64,000 bases of DNA from Blastococcus sp. TF02A-26 (GTDB taxonomy: Bacteria > Actinomycetota > Actinomycetes > Mycobacteriales > Geodermatophilaceae). The position numbers were made by a program, and so were the translations under genes. The stretch is taken from assembly GCF_003319125.1 (NCBI RefSeq), contig NZ_QOHG01000007.1, forward strand, positions 162,473 to 226,472, written 5' to 3'. This document shows, piece by piece, positions 32,538-42,101 of this stretch (its first letter is position 1; each line of letters starts with the position of its first letter). Under the pieces are notes generated by a model. It saw only the letters and a list, made by a program, of their open reading frames with translations, ran no database searches and was not told the origin of the DNA.

Positions 32538-33896
32538 GTGCCCCCCAGCGTCCTGTGGTTCCGCCGCGACCTGCGCCTCGGTGACCACCCGGCCCTGCTC
32601 GCCGCCATCGAGGCCGCCGACGAGGTGCTGCCGCTGTTCGTCGTCGACCCGCGGCTGTGGGAGCCCTCGGGCACACCCCGGCGCGAGTACCTCCGCCGCT
32701 GCCTGGCCGAGCTCCGCGAGGCGAGCGGCGGCGCACTGGTCATCCGCTCCGGCGACCCGGCCGACGTCGTCCCGGCCGTGGCCCGCGAGGTGGGGGCCGG
32801 CTCCGTGCACGTCTCGGCCGACACCGGCCCCTACGGCCGCCGCCGCGACGCCGCCGTCGAGCGGGCCCTCGGTGAGGTCGCGTTCGTCCGGACCGGCTCG
32901 CCGTACGCGGTGGGCCCGGGGCTGGTGACCAAGCGCGACGGCAGCCCGTTCCAGGTCTTCTCCCCGTTCGCCCGCGCCTGGCGCGAGCACGGCTGGCCCG
33001 CCCCGGCTCCGCACCCGGACGACGTCCCCTGGTGCTCCGGCCCACGGACGGAGGACCTGCCCCCGGCGCAGGACCTCGGCGCCACCGAGCTGCCGCCGGC
33101 CGGCGAGGCCGCCGCGCACGCGGCCTGGGACCGGTTCCGGGAGCAGCGGCTCACCGGCTACGCGGAGGGACGCAACCTCCCGGCCGGGAACGGCACGAGC
33201 CGGCTCTCGCCGCACCTGAAGTACGGGACGATCCACCCACGCACACTGCTGGCCGACCTCGCCTCCGAGGACCAGAACGAGGCCGTGCGCCGTTACACCG
33301 ACGAGCTGGCCTGGCGGGAGTTCTACGCCGACGTGCTGTGGCACCGGCCCGAGTCGGCGAGGGAGTACCTGCGCCCGGAGCTGCAGTCGATCGGCTACGA
33401 CTCCGGTCCGCACGCCGAGGAACTCGTCCGGGCCTGGGAGACCGGTCGCACCGGCTTCCCGATCGTCGACGCCGGGATGCGCCAGCTGCTGGGTGAGGCC
33501 TACGTGCACAACCGGGTGCGGATGATCGTGGCCTCGTTCCTGGTCAAGGACCTGCACCAGGAGTGGACACGGGGAGCGCGGTACTTCATGCAGCACCTGG
33601 TCGACGGCGACCTCGCGAGCAACAACCACGGCTGGCAGTGGGTCGCCGGGACCGGCACCGACGCCTCGCCGTACTACCGGGTCTTCAACCCGGTCACCCA
33701 GGGGAAGAAGTTCGACCCCGACGGCGAGTACGTGAAGCGCTGGGTGCCCGAGCTGCGCGACCTGGACTCCCGGTACGTGCACGAACCGTGGACGGCGCCC
33801 GGCGGCGTGCCCGCGGGCTATCCCGAGCCGATCGTGGACCACGCGCACGAGCGCAGGGTCGCGCTCGACCGGTTCGAGCGGGTGCGCCGTGCCTGA
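32538..33896 (+). CDS. phr: Deoxyribodipyrimidine photolyase
   Basis: The 452-aa protein has the photolyase N-terminal alpha/beta domain (VLWFRRDLRLGDHPALLAA) and the FAD-binding C-terminal domain. The latter shows RLSPHLKYGTIHPRTLL, ELAWREFYADVLWHRP, FPIVDAGMRQL, MIVASFLVKDL and the DGDLASNNHGWQWVAGTGTD signature. It repairs cyclobutane pyrimidine dimers by light. The GTG at 32538 is used; GTG 32529 would add 3 residues. The stop overlaps the start of the Nei-type glycosylase gene by 8 bp, so two repair enzymes are co-translated. Confidence 0.95.
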   Translation: MPPSVLWFRRDLRLGDHPALLAAIEAADEVLPLFVVDPRLWEPSGTPRREYLRRCLAELREASGGALVIRSGDPADVVPAVAREVGAGSVHVSADTGPYGRRRDAAVERALGEVAFVRTGSPYAVGPGLVTKRDGSPFQVFSPFARAWREHGWPAPAPHPDDVPWCSGPRTEDLPPAQDLGATELPPAGEAAAHAAWDRFREQRLTGYAEGRNLPAGNGTSRLSPHLKYGTIHPRTLLADLASEDQNEAVRRYTDELAWREFYADVLWHRPESAREYLRPELQSIGYDSGPHAEELVRAWETGRTGFPIVDAGMRQLLGEAYVHNRVRMIVASFLVKDLHQEWTRGARYFMQHLVDGDLASNNHGWQWVAGTGTDASPYYRVFNPVTQGKKFDPDGEYVKRWVPELRDLDSRYVHEPWTAPGGVPAGYPEPIVDHAHERRVALDRFERVRRA

Positions 33897-34701
33897 GGGC
33901 CACACCCTGTTCCGGCTGGCCCGCGAGCAGCAGGAGGCGTTCGCCGGCCGGCCGGTGCACGTGACCAGCCCGCAGGGCCGCTTCGCCGCGGGCGCCGAGC
34001 TGCTCGACGGCCGGGTGCTCGAGGAGGTCACCAGCTACGGCAAGCACCTCTTCGCCTGCTTCGGCGCCGACACCCTCCACGTCCACCTGGGGCTCTACGG
34101 CACCTACACCAGCGGCGTCGGCATGCCCCCTCCCCCGCGCGGCGCCCTCCGGATGCGCTGGGAGGGCCCGGGTCCCGACGGCCAGGGCGTGTGGACCGAC
34201 CTGCGCGGAGCCACGGCCTGCGAGGTGCTGACCACCCCCGAGGTCGACAGGATCCTCGACCGGCTGGGACCCGACCCGCTCCGCGCCCGCAGCCGGGACG
34301 GCGCCGTCGCCCACGCCCGGATCGCCCGCAGCCGCACCGCCGTCGGCGCGCTGCTCATGGACCAGTCGGTGCTCGCCGGCGTCGGCAACGTCTACCGCGC
34401 GGAGATCCTCTTCCGGCACGGCATCTCGCCGTTCCGCCCCGGCCGCGACGTCGGCGCCGAGGAGTGGGCCGCGCTGTGGGCCGACCTGGTCACGCTGATG
34501 CGCTCCGGCGTCCGCCTCGGCCGGATCGTCACCACGCGAGCGGAGGACCGCAGCCGCAAGCGTGGCCCGGCCTCCCGGGAGGACGCGCACTACGTCTACC
34601 GGCGGACCGGGCTGCCCTGCCGGATCTGCGGCACCGAGGTGCGGACCCAGGAGATGGTGGGCCGCAACCTCTACTGGTGCCCCGTCTGCCAGGCGGTCTG
34701 A
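33889..34701 (+). CDS. Fpg/Nei-family DNA glycosylase
   Basis: The 270-aa protein begins PEGHTLFRLA, where Pro2 and Glu3 are the catalytic residues after Met removal. It has the helix-two-turn-helix with SVLAGVGNVYRAEILF and a C-terminal zinc finger with CRIC and CPVC pairs. This matches the actinobacterial Nei2 type, which removes oxidised pyrimidines. GTG at 33889 lies within the photolyase 3' end. The stop codon sits inside the left arm of a perfect 22-bp hairpin. Confidence 0.93.
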   Translation: MPEGHTLFRLAREQQEAFAGRPVHVTSPQGRFAAGAELLDGRVLEEVTSYGKHLFACFGADTLHVHLGLYGTYTSGVGMPPPPRGALRMRWEGPGPDGQGVWTDLRGATACEVLTTPEVDRILDRLGPDPLRARSRDGAVAHARIARSRTAVGALLMDQSVLAGVGNVYRAEILFRHGISPFRPGRDVGAEEWAALWADLVTLMRSGVRLGRIVTTRAEDRSRKRGPASREDAHYVYRRTGLPCRICGTEVRTQEMVGRNLYWCPVCQAV

Positions 34702-34746
34702 GCGGAGTCGTTGGGTGACGGTTTCCGTCACCCAACGACTCCGCTC
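34700..34746 (+). terminator. Perfect 22-bp hairpin at the end of the Nei-type gene
   Basis: The arms 34700-34721 and 34725-34746 are perfectly complementary over 22 bp with loop TTT. The left arm begins with GAGCGGAGTCG and includes the last two bases of the TGA stop codon. It is the longest uninterrupted stem seen in the window. Confidence 0.92.
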
Positions 34747-34775
34747 CTGTCCGACCAGCGTGCGAGGGTCGCCCC

Positions 34776-35345
34776 GTGGTGCGGAACGAGCGGCGCATGC
34801 CGACACGGACGCCCGAGTCGCGGGCCTTCGCCCAGCGGGTGCAGGTGGTCATGACGCTGACCGCACGCCTCAACGCCCTGCCGTTCGACGACCTCGACGG
34901 CCGCCGGGCGCTGCTGACCGAGATCTTCGGCGGACCGGTCCCCGACGACCTCACGGTCCTGCCGCCCTTCTACTGCGACCACGGGCTCCGGACGTCGTTC
35001 GGGGAGCGCGTCTTCGTCAACCAGGGGTGCTGGTTCATGGACCTCGGCGGGATCACCATCGGCGACCGGGTCCTGATCGGGCCGCGGGTCACGCTGAGCA
35101 CCGCCGGCCACCCCGTCGACCCCGCCGAGCGGTTCGACTTCCTCACGTACGCGCCCATCGTCATCGAGGACGACGTCTGGATCGGCGCCGCCGCCACCGT
35201 CACCCCCGGCGTGACGATCGGCCGCGGCTCGGTGGTGGGCGCGGGCGCCGTCGTCGCGGGGGACGTGCCGCCGATGAGTGTGGTGACGGCGACGAGCGCG
35301 GTCGAGCGGCGGCGGTTGGGGCCGCCGCCCGACGCCGGGGCCTAG
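34776..35345 (+). CDS. Maltose/galactoside O-acetyltransferase-like (LbH) protein
   Basis: The 189-aa protein is a left-handed beta-helix acetyltransferase. It has an N-terminal Mac-type helical region (ALPFDDLDGRRALLTEIFGG), then hexapeptide repeats such as GGITIGDRVLIGPRVTLSTA and IEDDVWIGAAATVTPGVTIG, with catalytic His in STAGHPVDP. It would acetylate a sugar or related alcohol. GTG 34776 has GAGGG upstream; ATG 34797 is an alternative. Its TAG shares CTAG with the convergent ABM gene. Confidence 0.9.
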   Translation: MVRNERRMPTRTPESRAFAQRVQVVMTLTARLNALPFDDLDGRRALLTEIFGGPVPDDLTVLPPFYCDHGLRTSFGERVFVNQGCWFMDLGGITIGDRVLIGPRVTLSTAGHPVDPAERFDFLTYAPIVIEDDVWIGAAATVTPGVTIGRGSVVGAGAVVAGDVPPMSVVTATSAVERRRLGPPPDAGA

Positions 35346-35644
35346 AGGGCGCCCTTGGTACCGGCGGGCAGCGGGTCGAGGAGCTGGACCTCGGGGGCGC
35401 CACTGACCTTGCCGGCCAGCTTCGGGCCGATCGCGGTCAGCGCCGGCGCCGTCATGTGCGTGTTCAGCGCCTCCCGGCTCTCCCACTTCTCGATCATCAC
35501 CAGGACCCCGTCGGCCTCGTGCAGCGCGTAGAGCTCGCAACCGGGCTCGGCGTGCACCTCGGGGAGGATGTCCAGGAAAGCCTGCTTCACGGCGTCGAGG
35601 TGCTCGGGCAGCGGGCGGATGTGGGCGACGACGACGACGGACAT
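35342..35644 (-). CDS. ABM-family putative quinol monooxygenase
   Basis: The 100-aa protein is one antibiotic-biosynthesis-monooxygenase (ABM, YgiN-like) domain: VVVVAHIRPLPEHLDAVKQA, EPGCELYALHEADG, IEKWESREALNTHM. YgiN-type enzymes act on quinols. Its TAG on the minus strand overlaps the stop of the convergent acetyltransferase. It is divergent from the fprA gene, with 77 bp between starts, which is a reasonable shared promoter region. Confidence 0.87.
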   Translation of the reverse strand: MSVVVVAHIRPLPEHLDAVKQAFLDILPEVHAEPGCELYALHEADGVLVMIEKWESREALNTHMTAPALTAIGPKLAGKVSGAPEVQLLDPLPAGTKGAL

Positions 35645-35721
35645 GCGGGTCCTCCAACGGCAGCGGTGGCGACAGGCCCGACGGGACCGGTGGTTGGCGC
35701 ATCCCGGCCCCGCGGGTCAGG

Positions 35722-37149
35722 ATGCCGATCATGTCGGACGCCGAGGAGACTGCCAGCACACCCGCCCCCCGTCGCCTCCGGGTCGCGGTCGTCGGAGCGG
35801 GGCCCGCCGGCATCTACGCCGCCGAGGCACTGACCCGCCAGGACGACGTCCCGGTCGCCGTCGACCTGATCGACCGGCTGCCCACGCCCTTCGGTCTGGT
35901 CCGGCACGGGATCGCCCCCGACCACCTGCGCATGCGCGCCCTGCGCGACACCCTGCACGGGGTGCTGGACCACGAGCACGTGCGCTTCGTCGGCAACGTC
36001 GAGATCGGCACCGACCTCTCCCTGGAGGAGCTGCGGCGGCACGTCGACGCGGTCGTCTACACCTACGGCGCCTCCCGTGACCGGGCGCTGTCCATCGAGG
36101 GCGAGGACCTGCCCGGCAGCATCGCCGCCACCGACCTCGTGGGCTGGTACTGCGGTCACCCCGACGCCGACCGGGAGCGGATCGAGGCGGCCCTGCAGGG
36201 CGTGCGCAACGCGATCGTGATCGGCGTCGGCAACGTGGCGCTCGACGTGGCCCGGGTGCTGGTGCGCACCCCCGAGGAGCTCGACCCCACCGACATGCCG
36301 CAGCACGTCCTCGACGCGCTCGCCGCCGCGCCGGTGGAGTCGGTGACGGTGCTGGGCCGGCGCGGTCCGGCGCAGGCGAGCTTCACGACCAAGGAGCTCG
36401 ACGAGCTGGGCGAGCTGGCCGGTGCCACGGTGCTCGTCGACGGCGCCGACCTGCCCGGCGAGGAGGAGCCGCCGCCGGCGGACCGGCTCAAGGCGCGCAA
36501 CATCAAGGTGCTGCGCGGCTACGCGCCCAACACCGCCGAGCCGGGGCGGGCCACGATCACGCTGCGCTTCTTCGCCCGGCCGGCCCGGATCGTCGGCGAG
36601 GACCGCGTCACCGGCGTCGAGGTGGAGCGCACCGCCGTCGACGCGGACGGCCGCGCGACGGGGACCGGCGAGTACACGACGCTGCCCGCGGACCTCGTCG
36701 TCCGCTCGGTCGGCTACCGGGGCCTGCCGCTGCCCGGGCTGCCGCTGGACACCTCCTCGAACACGGTGCCGAACGAGGCCGGCCGGGTGCTGCGCGACGG
36801 CGCCCCGTCGGCCGGGGAGTACGTCGCCGGCTGGATCAAGCGCGGGCCCACGGGCGTCGTCGGCACGAACAAGCACGACGCCCGCGAGACCGTGGCCACC
36901 CTCCTGGCCGACGTGCAGGAGGGGACCATCGCCCCGCACGGCGACGAGGACGACCTGGTGCGCACGCTGCGCGCCCGCGGCGCCGACCCGGTGCTGCTGC
37001 CGAACTGGAAGGCCATCGACGCCGCCGAGACCGCGCTGGGTGCCACCCGCGGCCGCCAGCGGACGACGATCCACGACCGCGACGACCTGCTCGCGGCGGC
37101 CCGCGCAGCGGAGATCGAGGCCGAGGCGGAGGCCGCCGCCGACAGCTGA
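35722..37149 (+). CDS. fprA: Ferredoxin/adrenodoxin-type NADP reductase
   Basis: The 475-aa flavoprotein closely fits the FprA/adrenodoxin-reductase family. FAD motif VAVVGAGPAGIYAAEAL is at residues about 21-37, followed by DLIDRLPTPFGLVRHGIAPDH, shown by its LPTPFGLVRHGIAPDH core. The NADP motif VIGVGNVALDVARVL is near residue 165, and the C-terminal YVAGWIKRGPTGVVGTNKHD is intact. It passes electrons from NADPH to ferredoxins, for example for cytochrome P450s. The start is ATG 35722; ATG 35731 is possible. The stop is 2 bp from a convergent gene. Confidence 0.95.
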   Translation: MPIMSDAEETASTPAPRRLRVAVVGAGPAGIYAAEALTRQDDVPVAVDLIDRLPTPFGLVRHGIAPDHLRMRALRDTLHGVLDHEHVRFVGNVEIGTDLSLEELRRHVDAVVYTYGASRDRALSIEGEDLPGSIAATDLVGWYCGHPDADRERIEAALQGVRNAIVIGVGNVALDVARVLVRTPEELDPTDMPQHVLDALAAAPVESVTVLGRRGPAQASFTTKELDELGELAGATVLVDGADLPGEEEPPPADRLKARNIKVLRGYAPNTAEPGRATITLRFFARPARIVGEDRVTGVEVERTAVDADGRATGTGEYTTLPADLVVRSVGYRGLPLPGLPLDTSSNTVPNEAGRVLRDGAPSAGEYVAGWIKRGPTGVVGTNKHDARETVATLLADVQEGTIAPHGDEDDLVRTLRARGADPVLLPNWKAIDAAETALGATRGRQRTTIHDRDDLLAAARAAEIEAEAEAAADS

Positions 37150-37151
37150 GG

Positions 37152-38255
37152 TCAGCGCCGCTCGACGGCGGCGATGAGCTCCCCGGCCAGGTCCACCGTG
37201 CCGGCCGCGACGAAGCGGATCTTCGCCTCGGTGTCCGGGCTCAGCCGCAGCGGGCCGCCGTCGGCGGTCAGCGCCACACCCCCCGCCGCGGCGAGCACGG
37301 CCAGGCCGCCGGCGACGTCGTGCACGTGGGTGCCGGAGCGGTCCAGGTCGTGCCACGCGACCGCGGACCCGTCGGCCACCAGGCAGATCTCCACCGCGGT
37401 GCAGCCGGTCACCCGGATCCGCCGGGCGGTGCTCGGGACGCCGACCGCCGAGCCGCCCGGCGCGCTGGGGACGACGACGGTGGTGCCCGCCCGCGGGGAG
37501 ATCGGGACGTCGTCGCGGCGCGCACCGACGCCCTCGGCCCCGATCCAGCGCCGCCCCGAGGAGAGGTCGACCACCACGCCCGCGACCGGCCGGCCGGCGT
37601 GCACCAGACCGGCGGAGAACGCCCACGGCGGCAGCCCGGCCCGGAAGTTGCCGGTGCCGTCCAGCGGGTCGAGGACGATCCACGGCGCCTCGGGGTCGAC
37701 CGCCACGTCGAGCCGCTCCTCGCTGAGCACCGGCACGTCCAGCGCACCGAGCACCCCGGCGGCGGCGGTGTGCGCGGCTTCGTCGGCGGCCAGCGACGGG
37801 CTCCCGTCGGCCTTGACGCGGTCCTCCCCGGTGCCGCGGGCGAGCGCGACCGCGGTCTCCACGCGGGTGGCGGCCAGGGCGGCCGCGGCCAGGAACCGCT
37901 CGACGAGGGAGTCGGCCGGCCCCGGCAGTGCCACCGGCACGACGCCGCGGCCGCCGGGCCGGTCCCGCACCCGGTCGCATCCCCAGCCGACGGCCGTCGC
38001 GAGCACCGCGGGGTGGTCGGGCTCCATGCCCGCGGACGCGAGCACCACCGCCTCCGGGGTCCCCTCGACCGTCCACTGCCGGCGCAGCAGGACCGCCTCC
38101 CCCGGGCCCCCGGCCAGCAGCCGGTAGGCCGGGTCGCTCACCGCGGGCGCGAGGGCCGCCGGCGCGAGGGCCAGGTCGGCGGCCGCCCGTTGGAGCACCT
38201 CGCCCCCGGTGGCCGCGACGACGACACCCTCTGCTGCTGCTCCCCCACTGCCCAC
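37152..38255 (-). CDS. Inositol-monophosphatase-family protein with unassigned N-terminal domain
   Basis: The 367-aa protein has an IMPase-type phosphatase domain from about residue 112. It shows SPSLAADEAAHTAA, then the metal site VLDPLDGTGNFRAGLP and the late AVAWHDLDRSGTHVHDVAGG. The family cleaves phosphate from inositol-1-phosphate, PAP or sugar phosphates. About 110 N-terminal residues (GEVLQRAAADLALAPAALAP and VLLRRQWTVEGTPEAVVLAS) do not belong to it. That part faintly recalls UTRA/chorismate-lyase-like folds, a weak impression. It is divergent from a GT2 gene, with 70 bp between starts. Confidence 0.82.
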   Translation of the reverse strand: MGSGGAAAEGVVVAATGGEVLQRAAADLALAPAALAPAVSDPAYRLLAGGPGEAVLLRRQWTVEGTPEAVVLASAGMEPDHPAVLATAVGWGCDRVRDRPGGRGVVPVALPGPADSLVERFLAAAALAATRVETAVALARGTGEDRVKADGSPSLAADEAAHTAAAGVLGALDVPVLSEERLDVAVDPEAPWIVLDPLDGTGNFRAGLPPWAFSAGLVHAGRPVAGVVVDLSSGRRWIGAEGVGARRDDVPISPRAGTTVVVPSAPGGSAVGVPSTARRIRVTGCTAVEICLVADGSAVAWHDLDRSGTHVHDVAGGLAVLAAAGGVALTADGGPLRLSPDTEAKIRFVAAGTVDLAGELIAAVERR

Positions 38256-38325
38256 GGTGTCGACCCTGCCCGGTCAGCCGCCGTCCCGCAGCGCTACCGG
38301 CCGGCCGCCGGGGTAGTGCGACGGC

Positions 38326-39249
38326 GTGACGACCGCCCGCGCCTCCCTCGACGACGTCGACGTCGTCTTCCTGGTCCACCGCGAGCCGCCGGAGCTGCTG
38401 ACCCGGCACCACGCGGCGGTTGCGGCGGCCACCGGGCCGGCGTGGCGGGGACGCGCCCTGCTGGTGGAGAACGCCCCCGACCCGGCGACGTCGGCGGCCG
38501 CCCGGGCCGAGCTGCGGACCCGCTACCCGGCCGCGGACCGGCGGGTGCTCAGCTCGCCCCGCAACCTGGGCTTCGCCCGCGCGATGGACCTCGCCATCGA
38601 CGCGTGCCGCGGCCGCTACGTCGCCCTCGTCAACTCCGACGGCGAGCCGCGGCCGGACATGCTCCGCCGGCTGGCCGAGGTCCTCGACGCCGAGCCGCGG
38701 GCCCTGTGGGCGGCGCCCGCGGTGCACGGTCCCGGGGAGGACGACGACCCGCCCGGTCCGCCCCGGCCGGCCGACGAGCTCGGCGGCACCGCCCTGCTGG
38801 TGCGCCGGGCGGAGTTCCTCGCCGCCGGCGGCTTCGACCCCGTCTACTTCTTCTACAACGAGGACCGCGACGCCTCCCGCCGGCTGCGGGCGGCCGGGCA
38901 CCTGCTGCTGCGCGTCCCGGACACCCGGTTCACGCATGGCAAGGGCGGCCGCAGCGCGTGGGGGGTGTTCCTGCGCGAGTGGCACTACGCCCGGACGGTG
39001 CAGGTGCTGGTCCCGCAGCACGCCGTCCGGCCGGTCGCGGAGACCCTCCCCTTGCTCGCCGGTCGGCCGCGCACCGTCGTCCGCCACCTGCGCGGCGGTG
39101 ACCTCCCCGGCGCCGCCGGCATCGCGCTGGCCGCCCTGGAGCTGCCCCGCGGGCTCGCCCTCGCCACCGCGCGCCGGCGCCGGCCGTGGGACGGCGCCCG
39201 GCTGGCGCGCTGGCTGGACCGCTCCCGCCTCCCGGTGCCTGCGCTCTAG
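38326..39249 (+). CDS. Family 2 glycosyltransferase (rhamnosyltransferase-like)
   Basis: The 307-aa protein has a GT-A fold. The nucleotide-binding start is [17 protein letters not shown], followed by [20 protein letters not shown] and a metal-binding acidic motif in [11 protein letters not shown]. The acceptor region includes [20 protein letters not shown]. The FYNEDxD pattern is typical of WbbL-like rhamnosyl and related polysaccharide transferases. The GTG start is used. No other polysaccharide gene is adjacent. Its TAG shares CTAG with the convergent PEP carboxylase stop. Confidence 0.9.
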   Translation: MTTARASLDDVDVVFLVHREPPELLTRHHAAVAAATGPAWRGRALLVENAPDPATSAAARAELRTRYPAADRRVLSSPRNLGFARAMDLAIDACRGRYVALVNSDGEPRPDMLRRLAEVLDAEPRALWAAPAVHGPGEDDDPPGPPRPADELGGTALLVRRAEFLAAGGFDPVYFFYNEDRDASRRLRAAGHLLLRVPDTRFTHGKGGRSAWGVFLREWHYARTVQVLVPQHAVRPVAETLPLLAGRPRTVVRHLRGGDLPGAAGIALAALELPRGLALATARRRRPWDGARLARWLDRSRLPVPAL

Positions 39250-42044
39250 CCCGAGTTGCGCAGGGCGGTGGCGATGCCGTTGATCGTCAGCTGGATGTTG
39301 CGGCGGACCAGCTCGTCGTCGTCACCGTCCCGCCGGCGGCGCAACATCTCCACCTGCAGGTGGTGCAGCGGCTCCAGGTACGGGAAGCGGTTGCGGATCG
39401 ATCGGGCCAGCGAGGGGTTGTCGGTGAGCAGCTCGTCGTCCCCGGTGACCGCGAGCAGCATCCGGCACGTGCGGTCGTGCTCGGCCGTGATCTGGTCGAA
39501 CACCCGCGCCCGGAGCTCCTCGTCGGGTACCAGCCCGGCGTAGCGCGCGGCCAGGCCGAGGTCGGTCTTGGCCAGCACCATGCCCATGTTGGACAGGACG
39601 GTGCGGAGGAACGGCCACCGCTCGTGCAGGTCCCGGAGCCGCTGCAGCTTCGCGTCGTCGCCGGCCACGTAGCTCTCCAGCGCCGAGCCGGTCCCGTACC
39701 AGCCGGGCAGCATGATCCGCGCCTGCGACCAGCTGAAGACCCACGGGATGGCCCGCAGGTCGGTGATCCGGTCGCCGGCCTTGCGGGAGGGCGGCCGGCT
39801 GCCGATGTTCAGCTCGGCCAGCTCGCGGATCGGGGTCGCGGCGCGGAACCACTCGACGAACCCCGGCGTCTCGTGCACCAGCGCGCTGTAGGCCCGCCGG
39901 GCCCGCTCGGCCAGGTCGTCCAGCAGCGCGTAGGCGTCCTCGGCCCCGTCGCCCAGCCCCTCGACGTCGAGCAGGCTGGACTCCAGGGTGGCCGCGACCA
40001 GCGCCTCGAGGTTGCGGCGGGCGAGGTCGGGGTCGGCGTACTTGGCCGCGATGACCTCGCCCTGCTCGGTGATCCGCAGCGAGCCGGCCACCGCGCCGGG
40101 CGGCTGGGCGCGGATCGCCTCGTAGCTGGGTCCGCCGCCGCGGCCGACGGTGCCGCCCCGGCCGTGGAACAGCCGCAGCCGCACCCCGACCTCGCGGGTG
40201 ACGTCGACCAGCGCCAGCTCGGCGCGGTACAGCGCCCAGTTCGCCGCGAGGTAGCCGCCGTCCTTGTTGCTGTCGGAGTAGCCGAGCATCACCTCCTGGA
40301 GGCCACCGCGGCCGGCCACCATCGCCCGGTACAGAGGTTGGGCGAGCATCGCCGCCGTCGTCGTCCCGGCGCGCTGGAGGTCGTCGATCGTCTCGAACAG
40401 CGGCGAGATGCCCACCGGGCAGGAAGGTCGGCCGTCCGCGTCGAGCTCGAGCAGCCCGACCTCCTTGAGCAGGACGGCGACCTCGAGCACGTCGCTGACC
40501 GACTCGCACATGCTGATCACGTAGTTCGGGATCGCCTGCGGACCGAGCAGCGCGATCTGGTCGGCCGCCGCGCGCAGCAGGTCCAGCTCCCCGCGGGCGA
40601 GGTCCGAGAGCTCGGCGTCGGGCCGGACCAGCGGCCGGCGCAGCCGCAGCTCCCCGGCGAGCAGCTCGACCCGTGCCTCCTCGTCGAGGGCCGTGTAGTC
40701 CGCGCAGGCACCGGCCCAGGCGAGGAGCTCGGCGAGGACCTCCTCGTGCACCGAGGAGTTCTGCCGCATGTCCAGGCCGCACAGGTGGAAGCCGAAGACC
40801 TCCACCGCCTCCCGGAGCCGGGTCAGCCGGTCGTCGGCCAGCGCCCCGGCCCCGTGGCTGCGCAGCGAGGCGTCGACGACGGCGAGGTCCGCGAGCAGCT
40901 CGGCGGGCTCGGCGTAGGGCTCGCCCGGCCCGGCCGGGGCGTCGTCCGGGACCCGGCCCAGCACCCGCTGCGCGGTCGCGGCCAGCCGGGCGTGCACGCC
41001 GATGAGCGCCCGCCGGTAGGGCTCGTCGGCGCGGAACGGCGACTCGTCCCCGGAGCGCGCGGCCAGCTCCCGAAGCTCCTCGGTGGGCGTCACCAGCCGG
41101 TCGGACATCGACAGCTCGGTGCGCAGCTCGACCAGCTCGGCCAGGTGGTGGCCCAGCGCCGTCTCCGCCTGGCGGGTCGTGGCCCGGCGGACGGCGTCGG
41201 CGGTGACGAAGGGGTTGCCGTCCCGGTCGCCGCCGATCCAGGAGCCCGGCCGGAGCATCGGCTCGTCCAGCAGCCCGGCGTCGGGCCAGCGCTCCTGCAG
41301 CGCCCGGCGCAGCTGCGCGTTGATCGCCGGGACGACCTCGAACAGCGACAGCTCGTAGTAGCGCAGCGCCTCGTCGATCTCGTCCTGCAGCCGCAGCCGC
41401 GACAGCCGCAGCAGCGCCGTCTGCCAGAGCGTCAGCACCGACCGCCAGAGCTTCCCCGCCCACTCCGGGTCCGCGGCGAGGTCGTCGGTGGAGCGGTCAC
41501 GCTGCCGGATGAGCTCGGTGACCTGCCGTTGCACCTGGGTGACCGTCTTGCGGCGCACCTCGGTGGGGTGGGCGGTGACGACCGGGACGACGAGCGCGCC
41601 GGTCAGCGCCCCGGCGACCGTGCCCGCGTCGAGGTCGGCCTCGTCGAGGAGGTCGAAGCTGGCGGCGAGGCTGCCCGGCTGCGGCGGCGACCCGCTGCGC
41701 CGGTGGAAGCGCCGTCGCCGCTCGTGGTGGATGTCCTCGGCGAGGTTGGCCAGCAGCGAGAAGTGGCTGAACGCCCGGATGACGTGGTTGGCCTCGCGGA
41801 CGTCGAGCTGCCCGAGCGCGGCGGCGAGCTCCGCGCGGTCGACGTCGGAGCGGCGCACCCCGAAGGCGGCCACCCGGGTCCGCTCGACCAGCTCGAGGAC
41901 CTCGTCGCCGGTCTGCTCGGCGATCACCTCGCCCAGCACCCGGCCCAGCAGGCGGATGTCGTCGCGCAGCGGGGCGTCGGTGCCGGCGTCCTCCTCCCGG
42001 CCGTTCGGTCTGAGGTCGGCGACGTCCACGGTGGCTTCGGACAT
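39246..42044 (-). CDS. ppc: Phosphoenolpyruvate carboxylase
   Basis: The 932-aa protein carries all PEPC signatures. The catalytic His is in [14 protein letters not shown], then [14 protein letters not shown], the YSDSNKDGG loop, the Arg-containing [19 protein letters not shown] and the conserved GSRPPSRK. It makes oxaloacetate from PEP and bicarbonate to refill the TCA cycle. The C-terminus, usually QNTG or RNTG, reads RNSG here. An N-terminal acidic stretch ([12 protein letters not shown]) precedes the domain. It is divergent from the SMP-30 gene, with 57 bp between starts. Confidence 0.97.
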   Translation of the reverse strand: MSEATVDVADLRPNGREEDAGTDAPLRDDIRLLGRVLGEVIAEQTGDEVLELVERTRVAAFGVRRSDVDRAELAAALGQLDVREANHVIRAFSHFSLLANLAEDIHHERRRRFHRRSGSPPQPGSLAASFDLLDEADLDAGTVAGALTGALVVPVVTAHPTEVRRKTVTQVQRQVTELIRQRDRSTDDLAADPEWAGKLWRSVLTLWQTALLRLSRLRLQDEIDEALRYYELSLFEVVPAINAQLRRALQERWPDAGLLDEPMLRPGSWIGGDRDGNPFVTADAVRRATTRQAETALGHHLAELVELRTELSMSDRLVTPTEELRELAARSGDESPFRADEPYRRALIGVHARLAATAQRVLGRVPDDAPAGPGEPYAEPAELLADLAVVDASLRSHGAGALADDRLTRLREAVEVFGFHLCGLDMRQNSSVHEEVLAELLAWAGACADYTALDEEARVELLAGELRLRRPLVRPDAELSDLARGELDLLRAAADQIALLGPQAIPNYVISMCESVSDVLEVAVLLKEVGLLELDADGRPSCPVGISPLFETIDDLQRAGTTTAAMLAQPLYRAMVAGRGGLQEVMLGYSDSNKDGGYLAANWALYRAELALVDVTREVGVRLRLFHGRGGTVGRGGGPSYEAIRAQPPGAVAGSLRITEQGEVIAAKYADPDLARRNLEALVAATLESSLLDVEGLGDGAEDAYALLDDLAERARRAYSALVHETPGFVEWFRAATPIRELAELNIGSRPPSRKAGDRITDLRAIPWVFSWSQARIMLPGWYGTGSALESYVAGDDAKLQRLRDLHERWPFLRTVLSNMGMVLAKTDLGLAARYAGLVPDEELRARVFDQITAEHDRTCRMLLAVTGDDELLTDNPSLARSIRNRFPYLEPLHHLQVEMLRRRRDGDDDELVRRNIQLTINGIATALRNSG

Positions 42045-42101
42045 GGCCGGAGTATGCCGCCGCCCGTGTGACGGGCGGGTGACGTGGGGAGGACCGGGGG
42101 C

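Noticed and set aside
35587..39087. A 1166-codon minus-strand open frame across the fprA, IMPase and GT2 genes.
   Set aside because: It overlaps three well-supported genes in other frames and has no domain signature; its length is only a result of high G+C.
39186..42071. A 961-codon plus-strand open frame opposite ppc.
   Set aside because: It reads as repetitive Gln/Arg/Gly-rich sequence; the minus strand encodes a complete PEP carboxylase with all motifs.
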